A stretch of 64,000 nt of DNA from contig NZ_JALKAO010000003.1 in the NCBI RefSeq assembly GCF_023015985.1, forward strand, positions 434,001-498,000, written 5' to 3'. The stretch is from Marivita sp. S6314. Lineage in GTDB: Bacteria > Pseudomonadota > Alphaproteobacteria > Rhodobacterales > Rhodobacteraceae. This document shows positions 1-10,031 of the stretch, piece by piece. Under the pieces are notes generated by a model. The model ran no database searches and was not told the origin of the DNA. It saw only the letters and a list, made by a program, of their open reading frames with translations. Position 1 is the stretch's first letter; each line of letters begins with the position of its first letter. Position numbers and translations under genes: made by a program.

Positions 1-904
1 GGGCAGCCTGATCTGTCGCGGTTCGCTGTGGCGGAGAGCACATCCACTTCGCACCTTCGATCCCCGGCTTGTCCAGAACCTCCTCCGTCATGAACAGGTA
101 ATGCGGACAGGTTTCCGCCCAAACCGGTGCCCCGCGCTCCTGCGCGGTGCGAATGGCGGCGGCCCCTTCCGCTGTCGAGATATGAAACAGCATGACAGGC
201 TGATCGAGGTATTCGGCAAACCGGCATATCCGCTCAACCGCCTCGATCTCGGCCATGGGAGGCCGGGACCGGGCGTGATCGCGGGGCGTCGTCTGACCGG
301 CGGCGATCAACGCCTCTTTTGCCTGCGAAATGATCGCGTCGTTCTCGGCATGAACGCACACCAGCGCGCCATACGCCCGCGCCTGTTTGAATATGCGCAA
401 GAGGTCGGCATCCGCCAGTTGGATATTGTAGGTCGTGAACACCTTGAGCGACCGATGCCCCGCGCCAATCAACGCCGCGAGGTCGGCTTCAAACGCATCG
501 ACGGTCGGATCGGTCAGCGTCATGTGAAACGCGTAGTCGATCATCGCCCCGCGCGTGGCGCGGGCTGCGTAATCTGCCACAGTTTTGGCCAAAGACTGTC
601 CACTGGCCTGCGCGGCGAAAGAGATCACGCTTGTGGTGCCGCCCATGGCTGCCGACCGCGTCGCGGATTCAAACGTATCGGCGTTCCACTGTCCCATACC
701 GGACATTTGTTCGATATGTGCATGGGGGTCGACACCGCCGGGCATGACCCATTTGCCTTTTGCCGACACCTCGTTGTCCGCCGCCTCGATGCGTCCGCCA
801 ACCGCCGTGATGGTGCCATCCGTGATTGCGACATCACCGGTGACGATCCCCTCCGGCGTCACAACTTGTCCGTCGCGTATGACCAGATCCGCTTTTCGAG
901 ACAT
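1..904 (-). CDS. Dihydropyrimidinase / hydantoinase-like cyclic amidohydrolase (partial, C-terminus off the left edge)
   Basis: A cytoplasmic metal-dependent amidohydrolase that would open a cyclic amide ring, such as dihydropyrimidine or hydantoin. The visible 301 residues show the family landmarks in order: GGVDPHAHI with metal-binding His61 and His63, the SLKVF segment with the lysine (Lys154) that is carboxylated in this family, VHAEN (His185) and FHIST (His241). The sequence leaves the window within the GAKWMCSPP segment typical of dihydropyrimidinases. The start is the ATG of MSRKADLVIRDG, which leads directly into the amidohydrolase N-terminal strand. It is divergent from iolB. Substrate (pyrimidine, hydantoin or other) cannot be told from this fragment. 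The family is certain; the exact activity is inferred. Confidence 0.88.
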   Translation of the reverse strand, partial: MSRKADLVIRDGQVVTPEGIVTGDVAITDGTITAVGGRIEAADNEVSAKGKWVMPGGVDPHAHIEQMSGMGQWNADTFESATRSAAMGGTTSVISFAAQASGQSLAKTVADYAARATRGAMIDYAFHMTLTDPTVDAFEADLAALIGAGHRSLKVFTTYNIQLADADLLRIFKQARAYGALVCVHAENDAIISQAKEALIAAGQTTPRDHARSRPPMAEIEAVERICRFAEYLDQPVMLFHISTAEGAAAIRTAQERGAPVWAETCPHYLFMTEEVLDKPGIEGAKWMCSPPQRTATDQAA

Positions 905-1097
905 CCCCATCCGCCTTCCTGTAACCCTGATCGCAACATGCCCGCTAATTCCGGACCTGCAAAGGGAAAGCGCATCTCGCGGTGCCGGACGGGTGGCGAC
1001 GGAACTGGACGCATGACGCACAGCTTCGCAGCGACCTTGCGACGGTACTAATCTGCAAAAGATCGGATATGATCCCCAAAAGCGTTTGGAGGCGTTG
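905..1097. promoter_or_regulatory. Divergent intergenic region, hydantoinase-like gene / iolB
   Basis: This 193-bp spacer must hold the promoters of two divergent genes. No clear sigma-70 hexamer pair or operator stood out. The only site I can support is a Shine-Dalgarno-like GGAG about seven bases before the iolB ATG. Confidence 0.4.
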
Positions 1098-1904
1098 ATG
1101 GTGCAGTTGCTTAGAAAACCCTTTGGCACACGGGGAAAGGTTCATCAGATCACACCCGAAAGCGCGGGATGGCGCTATGTCGGGTTCTCGCTGTACCACC
1201 TGAAGCCCGGCGACACGGCCTCGGAAGCCACCGGCGACCGGGAAGTCATTCTGGTGATGATCGAAGGCAAGGCCCGGATCACCGGGGCGGGTCAGGATTG
1301 GGGCGTTCTGGGCGACCGTCTGAACGTGTTTGAAAAAACACCACCGCATTGCCTTTACCTGCCCAATGGGACGGACTGGACGGCGGTCGCCGACACCGAT
1401 TGCATCATCGCGGTGTGCTCCGCGCCCGGACGGGGCGGTCATGACGCGCGCCGCATCGGGCCGGACGGCATTGTTCTGACAAACCGGGGCACCGGGACAA
1501 ACACCCGCTACATCAACAATATCGCGATGGAGAACGAAGACTACGCCGACAGCCTGCTGGTGACCGAAGTGTTCACGCCAGCCGGGCATTGGTCATCCTT
1601 CCCAAGCCATCGGCATGACGAGGATGACTTCCCCCGGATCACCTATCTTGAGGAAACCTACTACCACCGGCTCAACCCGGCATCGGGGTTCGGGATCCAA
1701 CGGGTCTATACCGATGACCGACAGTTGGATGAGACGATGGCCGTGTCAGATGGTGACGTGGTGCTTGTTCCGCGCGGTCATCACCCGTGCGGTGCGCCCT
1801 ACGGATTCGAGATGTATTACCTCAACGTCATGGCGGGACCGCTGCGGAAATGGCGGTTCGTGCCAGCGCCCGAGGTGGAATGGATCATGGAGCGCGACGG
1901 GTAA
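1098..1904 (+). CDS. iolB: 5-deoxy-glucuronate isomerase
   Basis: Isomerizes 5-deoxy-D-glucuronate to 2-deoxy-5-keto-D-gluconate in myo-inositol breakdown (cytoplasm). The 268 residues match IolB throughout as a double-cupin protein: an N-terminal cupin with DREVILVMIEGKA, and a C-terminal cupin with the metal-binding SHRHDED and ETYYHRLNP segments and VPRGHHPCGAPYG, ending in the typical MAGPLRKW. The ATG preceded by GGAG was chosen over a TTG four codons upstream. No other iol gene is in the window, so it is separated from at least part of its pathway. A GC-rich hairpin follows the stop. Identification is firm. Confidence 0.93.
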   Translation: MVQLLRKPFGTRGKVHQITPESAGWRYVGFSLYHLKPGDTASEATGDREVILVMIEGKARITGAGQDWGVLGDRLNVFEKTPPHCLYLPNGTDWTAVADTDCIIAVCSAPGRGGHDARRIGPDGIVLTNRGTGTNTRYINNIAMENEDYADSLLVTEVFTPAGHWSSFPSHRHDEDDFPRITYLEETYYHRLNPASGFGIQRVYTDDRQLDETMAVSDGDVVLVPRGHHPCGAPYGFEMYYLNVMAGPLRKWRFVPAPEVEWIMERDG

Positions 1905-1958
1905 CGTCTCAGCTACTGCCAAGGGTAAGTTGGACAGGCACGCCGGGAAGGTGGAAAG

Positions 1959-1986
1959 GTCCGGGCCACCAAAAGCGGCCCGGACT
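1959..1986. terminator. Hairpin between convergent iolB and katG
   Basis: A perfect 9-bp GC-rich stem, GTCCGGGCC paired with GGCCCGGAC, encloses a 9-base loop and is followed on the plus strand by TGTTTGG. It lies in the 89-bp space between converging genes, so it can serve as an intrinsic terminator for iolB and perhaps for katG in the other direction. Confidence 0.7.
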
Positions 1987-1993
1987 GTTTGGT

Positions 1994-4275
<2,282 letters not shown>

Positions 4276-5181
4276 ATGAGAAGTCTGACCCTGAAACACC
4301 TGCGATATTTCGATGCGCTGGCCCGTCACCAGCATTTTGGCCGCGCCGCCGACGCCTGTGCCATCTCGCAACCGGCCCTGTCGTTGCAGATCAAGGAACT
4401 GGAAACGATGTTCGACACGCTTCTCGTTGAAAGGGGCGCGCGCAAGGTTGTGCTGACGGCGGCGGGAGAGGATTTTCTGCTCAAGGCACGCGACGTTCTG
4501 TTGTCTGTCGAAGAGCTTGAAGACCGGATGCGCGCCGCGCGGGGGCCTTTTGCGGGTCGCTTCCGGCTTGGCGTGATCCCAACCGTCGCGCCGTATCTTT
4601 TGCCAAACACCATCGCCGCCTTGTCGCACCGCTTCCCTGAAATCGACCTTGAACTGCGCGAATCCGTGACGCAATCGCTGGTGCGTGACCTGCTGGAGTC
4701 CCGGTTGGATGCGGCCATCGTTGCCTTGCCGATCTCGGAACCCGGCCTGCAGGAATTCGCGGTGTTCCGGGAAGACTTCGTGCTTGTGCGCCCGACGCAA
4801 GATGCGGACAAACCTGTGCCGGGGCCGGAAACGCTCAAGACGATGCGCCTGCTGCTTTTGGAAGAAGGCCATTGTTTTCGCGATCAGGCGCTGTCGTTTT
4901 GCGACATGACCAAAACCCAGCCGCGCCAGTTGATGGAAGGCAGTTCCTTGTCGACCCTTGTGCAGATGGTCGGTGCGGGCATGGGGGTGACGTTGATCCC
5001 CGAGATGGCGCTGAACCTCGAACTGCGTGCGGCCAACGTATCGGTGGCGCGCTTTCCCAAGCCAAGCCCGTCGCGGACGATTGGCATGGTGTGGCGCAAA
5101 TCGAACCCGTTGGCCGACCAGTTGATGCAGATTGCTGCCGTCGTGCGCGGGGTCGGTCGCCCGGAGAAGGCCGTGTCCTAG
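4276..5181 (+). CDS. oxyR: Hydrogen-peroxide-sensing LysR-type regulator
   Basis: Transcription factor activated by disulfide formation on exposure to H2O2. It has an N-terminal winged helix-turn-helix of the LysR type (residues 1-60, with FGRAADACAISQPALSLQIK) and a substrate-binding-like sensor domain. The redox pair is visible in LLLEEGHCFRDQALSFC: Cys200 and Cys209, with the GHCFRDQA context of OxyR. Its 301 residues match family length. It is divergent from katG, its expected main target, and likely autoregulated from the shared spacer. The paired cysteines make it a true OxyR rather than a generic LysR protein. Confidence 0.94.
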   Translation: MRSLTLKHLRYFDALARHQHFGRAADACAISQPALSLQIKELETMFDTLLVERGARKVVLTAAGEDFLLKARDVLLSVEELEDRMRAARGPFAGRFRLGVIPTVAPYLLPNTIAALSHRFPEIDLELRESVTQSLVRDLLESRLDAAIVALPISEPGLQEFAVFREDFVLVRPTQDADKPVPGPETLKTMRLLLLEEGHCFRDQALSFCDMTKTQPRQLMEGSSLSTLVQMVGAGMGVTLIPEMALNLELRAANVSVARFPKPSPSRTIGMVWRKSNPLADQLMQIAAVVRGVGRPEKAVS

Positions 5182-5251
5182 GGGTACGTTGACCGCACCG
5201 ATTTGTACGGAGTGCTGGACGTGCACGCGGCACGGACAAAACGGTCAGCGA

Positions 5252-5265
5252 TTGATCTGCATCAG
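5252..5265. promoter_or_regulatory. FNR/FixK-like half-symmetric box
   Basis: TTGATctgcATCAG matches the FNR/FixK consensus TTGAT-N4-ATCAA at nine of ten defined positions. It lies about 130 bp before the start of the small conserved gene downstream. Rhodobacterales commonly use FnrL-type regulators. A chance match is possible. Confidence 0.35.
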
Positions 5266-5394
5266 CTTGCGCAGGGCAAAACCGGCGTAAACAATTGTCG
5301 GGAGGCTTGTCATCCTGACAATAACTTATAAATATGGTCAGGAATTTGCAGCGGCGGCATCCCGTCCGTTCACGCTATCGGAGACATCCGTAAT

Positions 5395-5817
5395 ATGAGG
5401 CCATTGCGATTAGAAAACCGCATTGCACCACCGTCGGTCCCGACGGTGCCGCCGCCTGCTATGGCGTACCTGAACCACCTGCGGTTCACGGCGATGCAGT
5501 GCCGTGCGATGCCGCGCACCGGATTGTTCGAAGCCTGTGCGCTATTGAAGACCACCCAGGCTGAAACCAAACAGGCCTATGCCACCGCCTTGATGCGCTG
5601 TCTGAACGAAGCGTTGGGTCAACGCGCCCGATTGCACGCGCCGGGGGTGGCAGAACTGACATTCGACGAACTTTGGCTGCTGCAACTTGGCAGCGCCAGC
5701 GCGACCGGCGATACCCTCAGCCTGCAATTTCTGCTGAAATCCCGCGTGGCGCATGAACATCGACGCTTGGTGTCCTTCCTGATCCACCAGATTGTGCGCT
5801 GCTTCCCCTTGGATTAG
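5395..5817 (+). CDS. Conserved hypothetical protein upstream of an iron ABC permease
   Basis: A 140-residue soluble protein with no signal peptide or membrane segment. The first 22 residues are proline-rich and low in complexity; the rest looks helical, with a Cys-containing stretch (MQCRAMPRTGLFEACALLK), a middle FDELWLLQL segment and a C-terminal SRVAHEHRRLVSFLIHQIV helix. I recognise no named domain. A GGAG lies about ten bases before the ATG; initiation at the internal MAYLNHLRF methionine (codon 23) is also possible. It shares its strand with the iron permease 150 bp downstream, which hints at but does not prove a link to iron uptake. Confidence 0.65.
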   Translation: MRPLRLENRIAPPSVPTVPPPAMAYLNHLRFTAMQCRAMPRTGLFEACALLKTTQAETKQAYATALMRCLNEALGQRARLHAPGVAELTFDELWLLQLGSASATGDTLSLQFLLKSRVAHEHRRLVSFLIHQIVRCFPLD

Positions 5818-5967
5818 GCGCGCGGGTTTGGCGCGACACGGGCGCAGGACTTGCGCGCCAACCTCTCCGATACCGACAATCCCGATAAAAACGATCAGGC
5901 CTACACTCTGCTTTCGTTCCGCGATAGACACGCCTCACTGACGACGCTTCGCATACAGGCAGGTTGA

Positions 5968-7596
5968 ATGGACAAGAAAATCATTTCGGGCCTCGCACTG
6001 TGCGTTGTCGCCATCTGTGTTTTGCCCATTCTTGGCGTGATCTTTGCCGCGGTGTTCGGCAGTCTCGACACGCTTGGCCAACTCGCCGAAACCGTCTTGT
6101 GGCGCTATACGTGGACCACGTTGGTTCTGGTCGTCCTCGTGGCGACGGGCAGTATCGTGATCGGAGCGTCAACAGCATGGCTGGTTGTGGCGTGTGATTT
6201 TCCCGGGCGACGCTGGCTCGAAGTGGCGCTTGTCGTGCCGCTGGCCTTTCCGGCCTATGTTCTGGCCTATGCCTACACGGATGTTCTGGATCATCCCGGC
6301 ATCGTGCAATCGACGCTGCGCGACCTGATGGGATGGGGGCCGCGCGACTATTGGTTCCCCGAGATCCGATCGCTGGGAGGGGCCGCCTTGATGCTGACCC
6401 TGGTGCTCTATCCGTATGTCTATCTTCTGGCGCGCGCGGCGTTCCGGATGCAGGCGGCGGCGCCGTTTTACGCCGCGCGGTCCCTTGGCGCGTCGCCATT
6501 CAGCGCGTTCATGCGGGTGTCGTTGCCCATGGCGCGCCCGGCGATTGCGGCGGGATCGTTGCTGGTTGTGATGGAAACCATCGCCGATTTCGGCACTGTC
6601 GCGCATTTCAGCGTACAGACCTTTGCGACCGGCATCTACACAAGCTGGTTCGGGCTTGCCGATCGCGGCGCTGCGGCGCAACTGGCGCTGGGGCTTTTGG
6701 CGTTTGCCTTGCTGGTTGCCGCGCTGGAACACATCAACCGGGGGGCGGCGGCGTTTGGGCAGAAGGGCCGGCGCGAAACATTCGTGCGCTTCGATCTGAA
6801 TGGCGGACGGGCGCTTGCCGCGCAGGCCGCGTGCCTGCTGCCGGTGGTGTTCGGGGTGCTGATCCCGACGGTGACGCTTGTGATCATGGGCCTGCGATCC
6901 GAACAGAACATCTTCAGCCCGCGCTATCTCGGGTTTTTGCAAACCTCCGTCATGCTGGCCGCGATTGCTGCCGTGGTGACCGTGTCTGCGGCGGTGTTCC
7001 TGGGCACGTTCCACCGCATGTCCCCGCGCCGCGCATCGCTTGCATCGCTGTTTGTGGCGCGCCTGGGATACGCCGTGCCGGGCGGCGTGATCGCGGTGGG
7101 CTTGCTGGTGCCGTTTGCACAGTTGGACAACTGGATTGATGCGCGCATGGAGGCATGGTTCGACATCTCGACCGGTTTGTTGATCACCGGTTCGATCTGG
7201 CTGATGATCGCGGCGTATATGATCCGCTTTCTGGCGGCGGCCATCGGGGCCTATGACAGCGGGCTTGCGACAGTCACCCCCAATATCGACGCGGCATCCC
7301 GCGTTCTGGGCCGCACCGCATGGGGCACTGTGAAGGACATTCACCTTGCGGTGCTGCGCCCAAGCATTCTGACCGCGCTGCTGATCGTGTTTGTGGACAC
7401 GGTCAAAGAACTTCCCGCAACGCTGATCCTGCGCCCGTTCAACTATGACACGCTTGCGGTGCATGCCTTCCGGCTGGCATCGGATGAACGGCTGGATGGT
7501 GCGGCGGTGCCAAGTCTGATGATCGCGGGGCTGGGGTTGATCCCGGTGATCCTGCTATGTGCGCAGATCGGTGACTGGCGCCGGACACCGACATAA
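5968..7596 (+). CDS. Ferric iron ABC transporter, double-length permease (FbpB/SfuB type)
   Basis: Inner-membrane permease of the Fe3+-type ABC importers. Its 542 residues hold two fused binding-protein-dependent permease domains (about 50-260 and 320-530), giving some 11-12 membrane helices. Each half has an EAA-like cytoplasmic loop, for example AARSLGASPFSAFMRVSLPM and AASRVLGRTAWGTVKDI, which would contact the ATPase. The AGGTTGA just before the ATG is the ribosome site. It converges on a gene for a matching substrate-binding protein. No cognate ATPase gene is in the window. Iron specificity rests on the family and the neighbour. Confidence 0.88.
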   Translation: MDKKIISGLALCVVAICVLPILGVIFAAVFGSLDTLGQLAETVLWRYTWTTLVLVVLVATGSIVIGASTAWLVVACDFPGRRWLEVALVVPLAFPAYVLAYAYTDVLDHPGIVQSTLRDLMGWGPRDYWFPEIRSLGGAALMLTLVLYPYVYLLARAAFRMQAAAPFYAARSLGASPFSAFMRVSLPMARPAIAAGSLLVVMETIADFGTVAHFSVQTFATGIYTSWFGLADRGAAAQLALGLLAFALLVAALEHINRGAAAFGQKGRRETFVRFDLNGGRALAAQAACLLPVVFGVLIPTVTLVIMGLRSEQNIFSPRYLGFLQTSVMLAAIAAVVTVSAAVFLGTFHRMSPRRASLASLFVARLGYAVPGGVIAVGLLVPFAQLDNWIDARMEAWFDISTGLLITGSIWLMIAAYMIRFLAAAIGAYDSGLATVTPNIDAASRVLGRTAWGTVKDIHLAVLRPSILTALLIVFVDTVKELPATLILRPFNYDTLAVHAFRLASDERLDGAAVPSLMIAGLGLIPVILLCAQIGDWRRTPT

Positions 7597-7597
7597 A

Positions 7598-7625
7598 AAA
7601 ACGCGCCCACGCGGGGACGCGTTTT
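7598..7625. terminator. Bidirectional terminator between permease and binding-protein genes
   Basis: AAAACGCG pairs perfectly with CGCGTTTT, and an inner CCC/GGG extends the stem around a short loop. The flanking A and T tracts make it usable as an intrinsic terminator on either strand, which fits the convergent genes on its two sides. Confidence 0.85.
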
Positions 7626-7645
7626 CTGATCCAGTTGGGACCGTG

Positions 7646-8671
7646 TTACTGCCAGCCAGCCTCGTTGAGGATCTTCTGAGCAGCGCCGATGTTTTCAGCC
7701 ACATCCGCCAGATCAATCGCATCGGGGCGGAAGATGCCCAAAGCCGCAACCGAAGGCGCAAGGCCAACGCCGGGCACGGCGGGATATTCGTCATTGCCAG
7801 CCGAGAAGTAATCCTGCGCTTGGTCAGAGGCGAGATATTCAAGGAACTTGATCGCGTTCTCCTTGTTCGGCGCATTCACCGCAACGCCACCGCCCGAGAT
7901 GTTCATATGCGCGCCGATGTCGTTCTGGTTCGGGAACACCCAGCCGATATTGGCAAGGTCTTCGTCAGACATGGACTTATCGCCTTTGCGCAGCGCGCGG
8001 GCATAGTAATAGGTGTTCGACATGGCGATATCGCATTCGCCTGACGCGATGCCGCGCAGCTGGTCGGTGTCGCCGCCCTGTGGGTCACGGGCAAAGTTGC
8101 CAACAACGGCCTTGGCCCAATCGCCAACCGCCTCTTCACCCAGATGCGCGACAAGCGCGGCTGTGATGTTCTGGGTGTACACGTTCGAGGACGACCGGAT
8201 GCAGACCATGCCTTCGTATTCCGGCTTGGCAAGGTCCTGATAGGTCAGCGGCGGGTTCTCAACATCCGTCTTGTCATAGAACAGAATGCGCGCGCGCTGC
8301 GAGAAGGCGAACCACTGGTTGTCATCATCCTGAAGGTAGCTTGGAATACGCGTTTCCAGCACGTCGCTGTCGATGGATTGCAACAAGCCAAGCTCTTTGG
8401 CGCGGGTGATCCGCACGGTGTCGACAGTCAGGAACACATCCACCGGGGAATTCGCGCCTTCGGCTTCCATCCGCGCGATCAGTTCATCGGCGTTGCCTTC
8501 GATCCGGTTGACCGTGATGCCGGTCGCTTCGGTGAAATCCGAATACAGGCGTTCGTCGGTGTCGTAATGGCGCGACGAATACAGGTTCAGTTCACCTTCG
8601 GCAAAAGCCGGAACCGATGTGGCGCATACTGCAAACGCTGCGGATGCAAGCAGTGAGGTCTTGAATGTCAT
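7646..8671 (-). CDS. Fe(III) ABC transporter periplasmic binding protein (FutA/FbpA type)
   Basis: Periplasmic ferric-iron receptor. A signal peptide (residues 1-24, cut after AFA) precedes the mature start EGELNLYSSRHYDTDE, whose His35/Tyr36 pair is typical of FutA-like ferric binding proteins. The SNTYYYARAL motif supplies the tyrosine cluster that binds iron. Length, 341 residues, is normal. A clear AGGAGA ribosome site sits eight bases before the ATG. The partner is probably the convergent permease. The upstream region carries a 12-bp palindrome that could be an iron-responsive operator. Confidence 0.92.
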   Translation of the reverse strand: MTFKTSLLASAAFAVCATSVPAFAEGELNLYSSRHYDTDERLYSDFTEATGITVNRIEGNADELIARMEAEGANSPVDVFLTVDTVRITRAKELGLLQSIDSDVLETRIPSYLQDDDNQWFAFSQRARILFYDKTDVENPPLTYQDLAKPEYEGMVCIRSSSNVYTQNITAALVAHLGEEAVGDWAKAVVGNFARDPQGGDTDQLRGIASGECDIAMSNTYYYARALRKGDKSMSDEDLANIGWVFPNQNDIGAHMNISGGGVAVNAPNKENAIKFLEYLASDQAQDYFSAGNDEYPAVPGVGLAPSVAALGIFRPDAIDLADVAENIGAAQKILNEAGWQ

Positions 8672-8831
8672 GACTGTCTCCTGAGTTTTAAACCTTATTA
8701 AAAACGTCAGGTACCACAGTCGTAGGCAATTGCAAGATATCTTGACAGAAATACTCTGAAAATTACCGAGCGATTTTTCGCACGCCGTTTTTGCTGAAAT
8801 AACAAGCGGTGGGGGAGCGGTGACACGCAGG
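8672..8831. promoter_or_regulatory. Promoter region of the iron-binding-protein gene
   Basis: An AT-rich 160-bp spacer upstream of the binding-protein gene. It contains the perfect 12-bp palindrome CAAGATATCTTG (8733-8744), overlapped by TTGACAG, at a place suited to an operator. The regulator, if any, is unknown; iron control is inferred from the downstream gene. Confidence 0.4.
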
Positions 8832-9209
8832 TCAGGCGACGAAATACCAAATCATGCCAAGATAGGTCAGGTGATGCAGAAGCTGGTCAAACCCGAAAAG
8901 GTACCAGTAGCGAGGATCCTGAAAGGACAGGTTCCACCGGGTCGCCACCTGCTCTTTGCACCAGTCGATATGGTAGTGAAGCAGCCCTTCGATCAGAAGA
9001 ATCACGAGGATCAAAGGCAGGCTGGCCGTCAGAACCAGAAGCGCGGGGACCGACCCGATCATGTGCCCCAGCGCATGCAGAATCCCGCCGGGGTGCCCAT
9101 AGGTGCCCTTGTTGCGCCAGATATAGGCTGGCTGAAGAAGAAAATCGAAAGCGAAATGTTTGATCTGAAACAGGATGAGCGCGGTGAGTAGGTCCGGAGG
9201 GTCTGTCAT
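8832..9209 (-). CDS. DUF3307-family membrane protein
   Basis: A 125-residue integral membrane protein of unknown function. The FQIKHFAFDFLLQPAYIWRN segment followed by GGILHALGH is the DUF3307 pattern, and three to four hydrophobic segments span the rest. The ATG overlaps the stop of the upstream cNMP-binding gene by four bases (ATGA), indicating translational coupling, so I start here rather than at upstream in-frame codons that would extend far into that gene. Co-transcription with a cyclic-nucleotide-binding protein suggests an accessory role. No biochemical function can be assigned. Confidence 0.82.
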   Translation of the reverse strand: MTDPPDLLTALILFQIKHFAFDFLLQPAYIWRNKGTYGHPGGILHALGHMIGSVPALLVLTASLPLILVILLIEGLLHYHIDWCKEQVATRWNLSFQDPRYWYLFGFDQLLHHLTYLGMIWYFVA

Positions 9210-9922
9210 GTCGCCAGCGCCGTTCGCGTCAGTTGCACATTGGCGGCGATCAGTTTGTCGCGCGTATCTGCGCCAAAGGAATTTTCCAGGATCATCTTCA
9301 GGTCGGCGTCCTTGTTGCACAATGCGTTCAGCGCGTCCGAACTGATCCTGAAAAGCCGGGCAGACCGCGTCACCGTTACAGTCGCGGTGGCGGGTCCCCC
9401 ATCAAAGCAGGTCAATTCCCCGTAAAACGTTCCCGGTGTGCTGGTGGCTATTTGTGTCCCGTCAATCGTCACCACGGCTTCGCCATTCAGAAGGTAGAAC
9501 AAAGCGCGCACCGGCTGGTTTTCAAAGGCAATAACCGTGCCTGCCTCGGCATCAATCCACTCCCCGGCCTTGAAGAACTTGCGCGCCTTCGGTTTCGTCA
9601 TCGTCGGGAACTTGGTGTTCACCAACGTCGCCTCTTCTGCATTGAGCCGCGTCACCGCATTCAAATATGTCAGCCGTGTCAGACCAACGAGACTGATGAT
9701 GATCCAGGTGACCTGAATGATGGCAGAGGACAGGTTGAAATCAACAACCAGCGACATCAGAACTAGCGTCGCCGCCGCAAGGTTCATAAGCGTATAGGTG
9801 TAACTACTTCCCCGTAAAATCCCGATCTGTAATCCAGCGTAGGCTCCAAGATAAAACGCAACGCCGGTCAACCCTGCAAATCCGAGAACTGTCGACAGCT
9901 CGAACCCAAAGAATGATTCCAC
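9206..9922 (-). CDS. Membrane protein: CBU_0592-like helices plus cyclic-nucleotide-binding domain
   Basis: A 238-residue protein with an N-terminal three-helix membrane module (residues about 8-85, with FNLSSAIIQVTWIIISL typical of CBU_0592-like proteins) and a cytoplasmic cNMP-binding fold (about 110-225). The phosphate-binding cassette reads FYGELTCFDGGPATATV: the Gly-Glu is present, but the arginine that usually contacts the cyclic phosphate is missing. Ligand binding may thus be altered. There is no helix-turn-helix, so it is not a CRP/FNR transcription factor. It lies 109 bp downstream of a large nucleotide-cyclase gene on the same strand. A paralogue with the same architecture lies near 26 kb. 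Confidence 0.85.
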   Translation of the reverse strand: MESFFGFELSTVLGFAGLTGVAFYLGAYAGLQIGILRGSSYTYTLMNLAAATLVLMSLVVDFNLSSAIIQVTWIIISLVGLTRLTYLNAVTRLNAEEATLVNTKFPTMTKPKARKFFKAGEWIDAEAGTVIAFENQPVRALFYLLNGEAVVTIDGTQIATSTPGTFYGELTCFDGGPATATVTVTRSARLFRISSDALNALCNKDADLKMILENSFGADTRDKLIAANVQLTRTALAT

Positions 9923-10031
9923 GATATACCCGATCTGATATTAACGAACCGTTTAATGAAACCCACCTGAGCATCCATAAGGCCGATCCGTCAACCAGAG
10001 CCTGCAGACCCAAGACCAACAGGTGCCCTGT

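Noticed and set aside
101-1051. Long plus-strand open frame opposite the hydantoinase-like gene
   Set aside because: The minus strand encodes a continuous amidohydrolase with all metal-binding motifs; the plus-strand frame has an Arg/Cys/His-rich composition typical of antisense reading.
9206-9922. Calling the cNMP-binding proteins CRP/FNR transcription factors
   Set aside because: Neither paralogue has a helix-turn-helix; both start with membrane helices.
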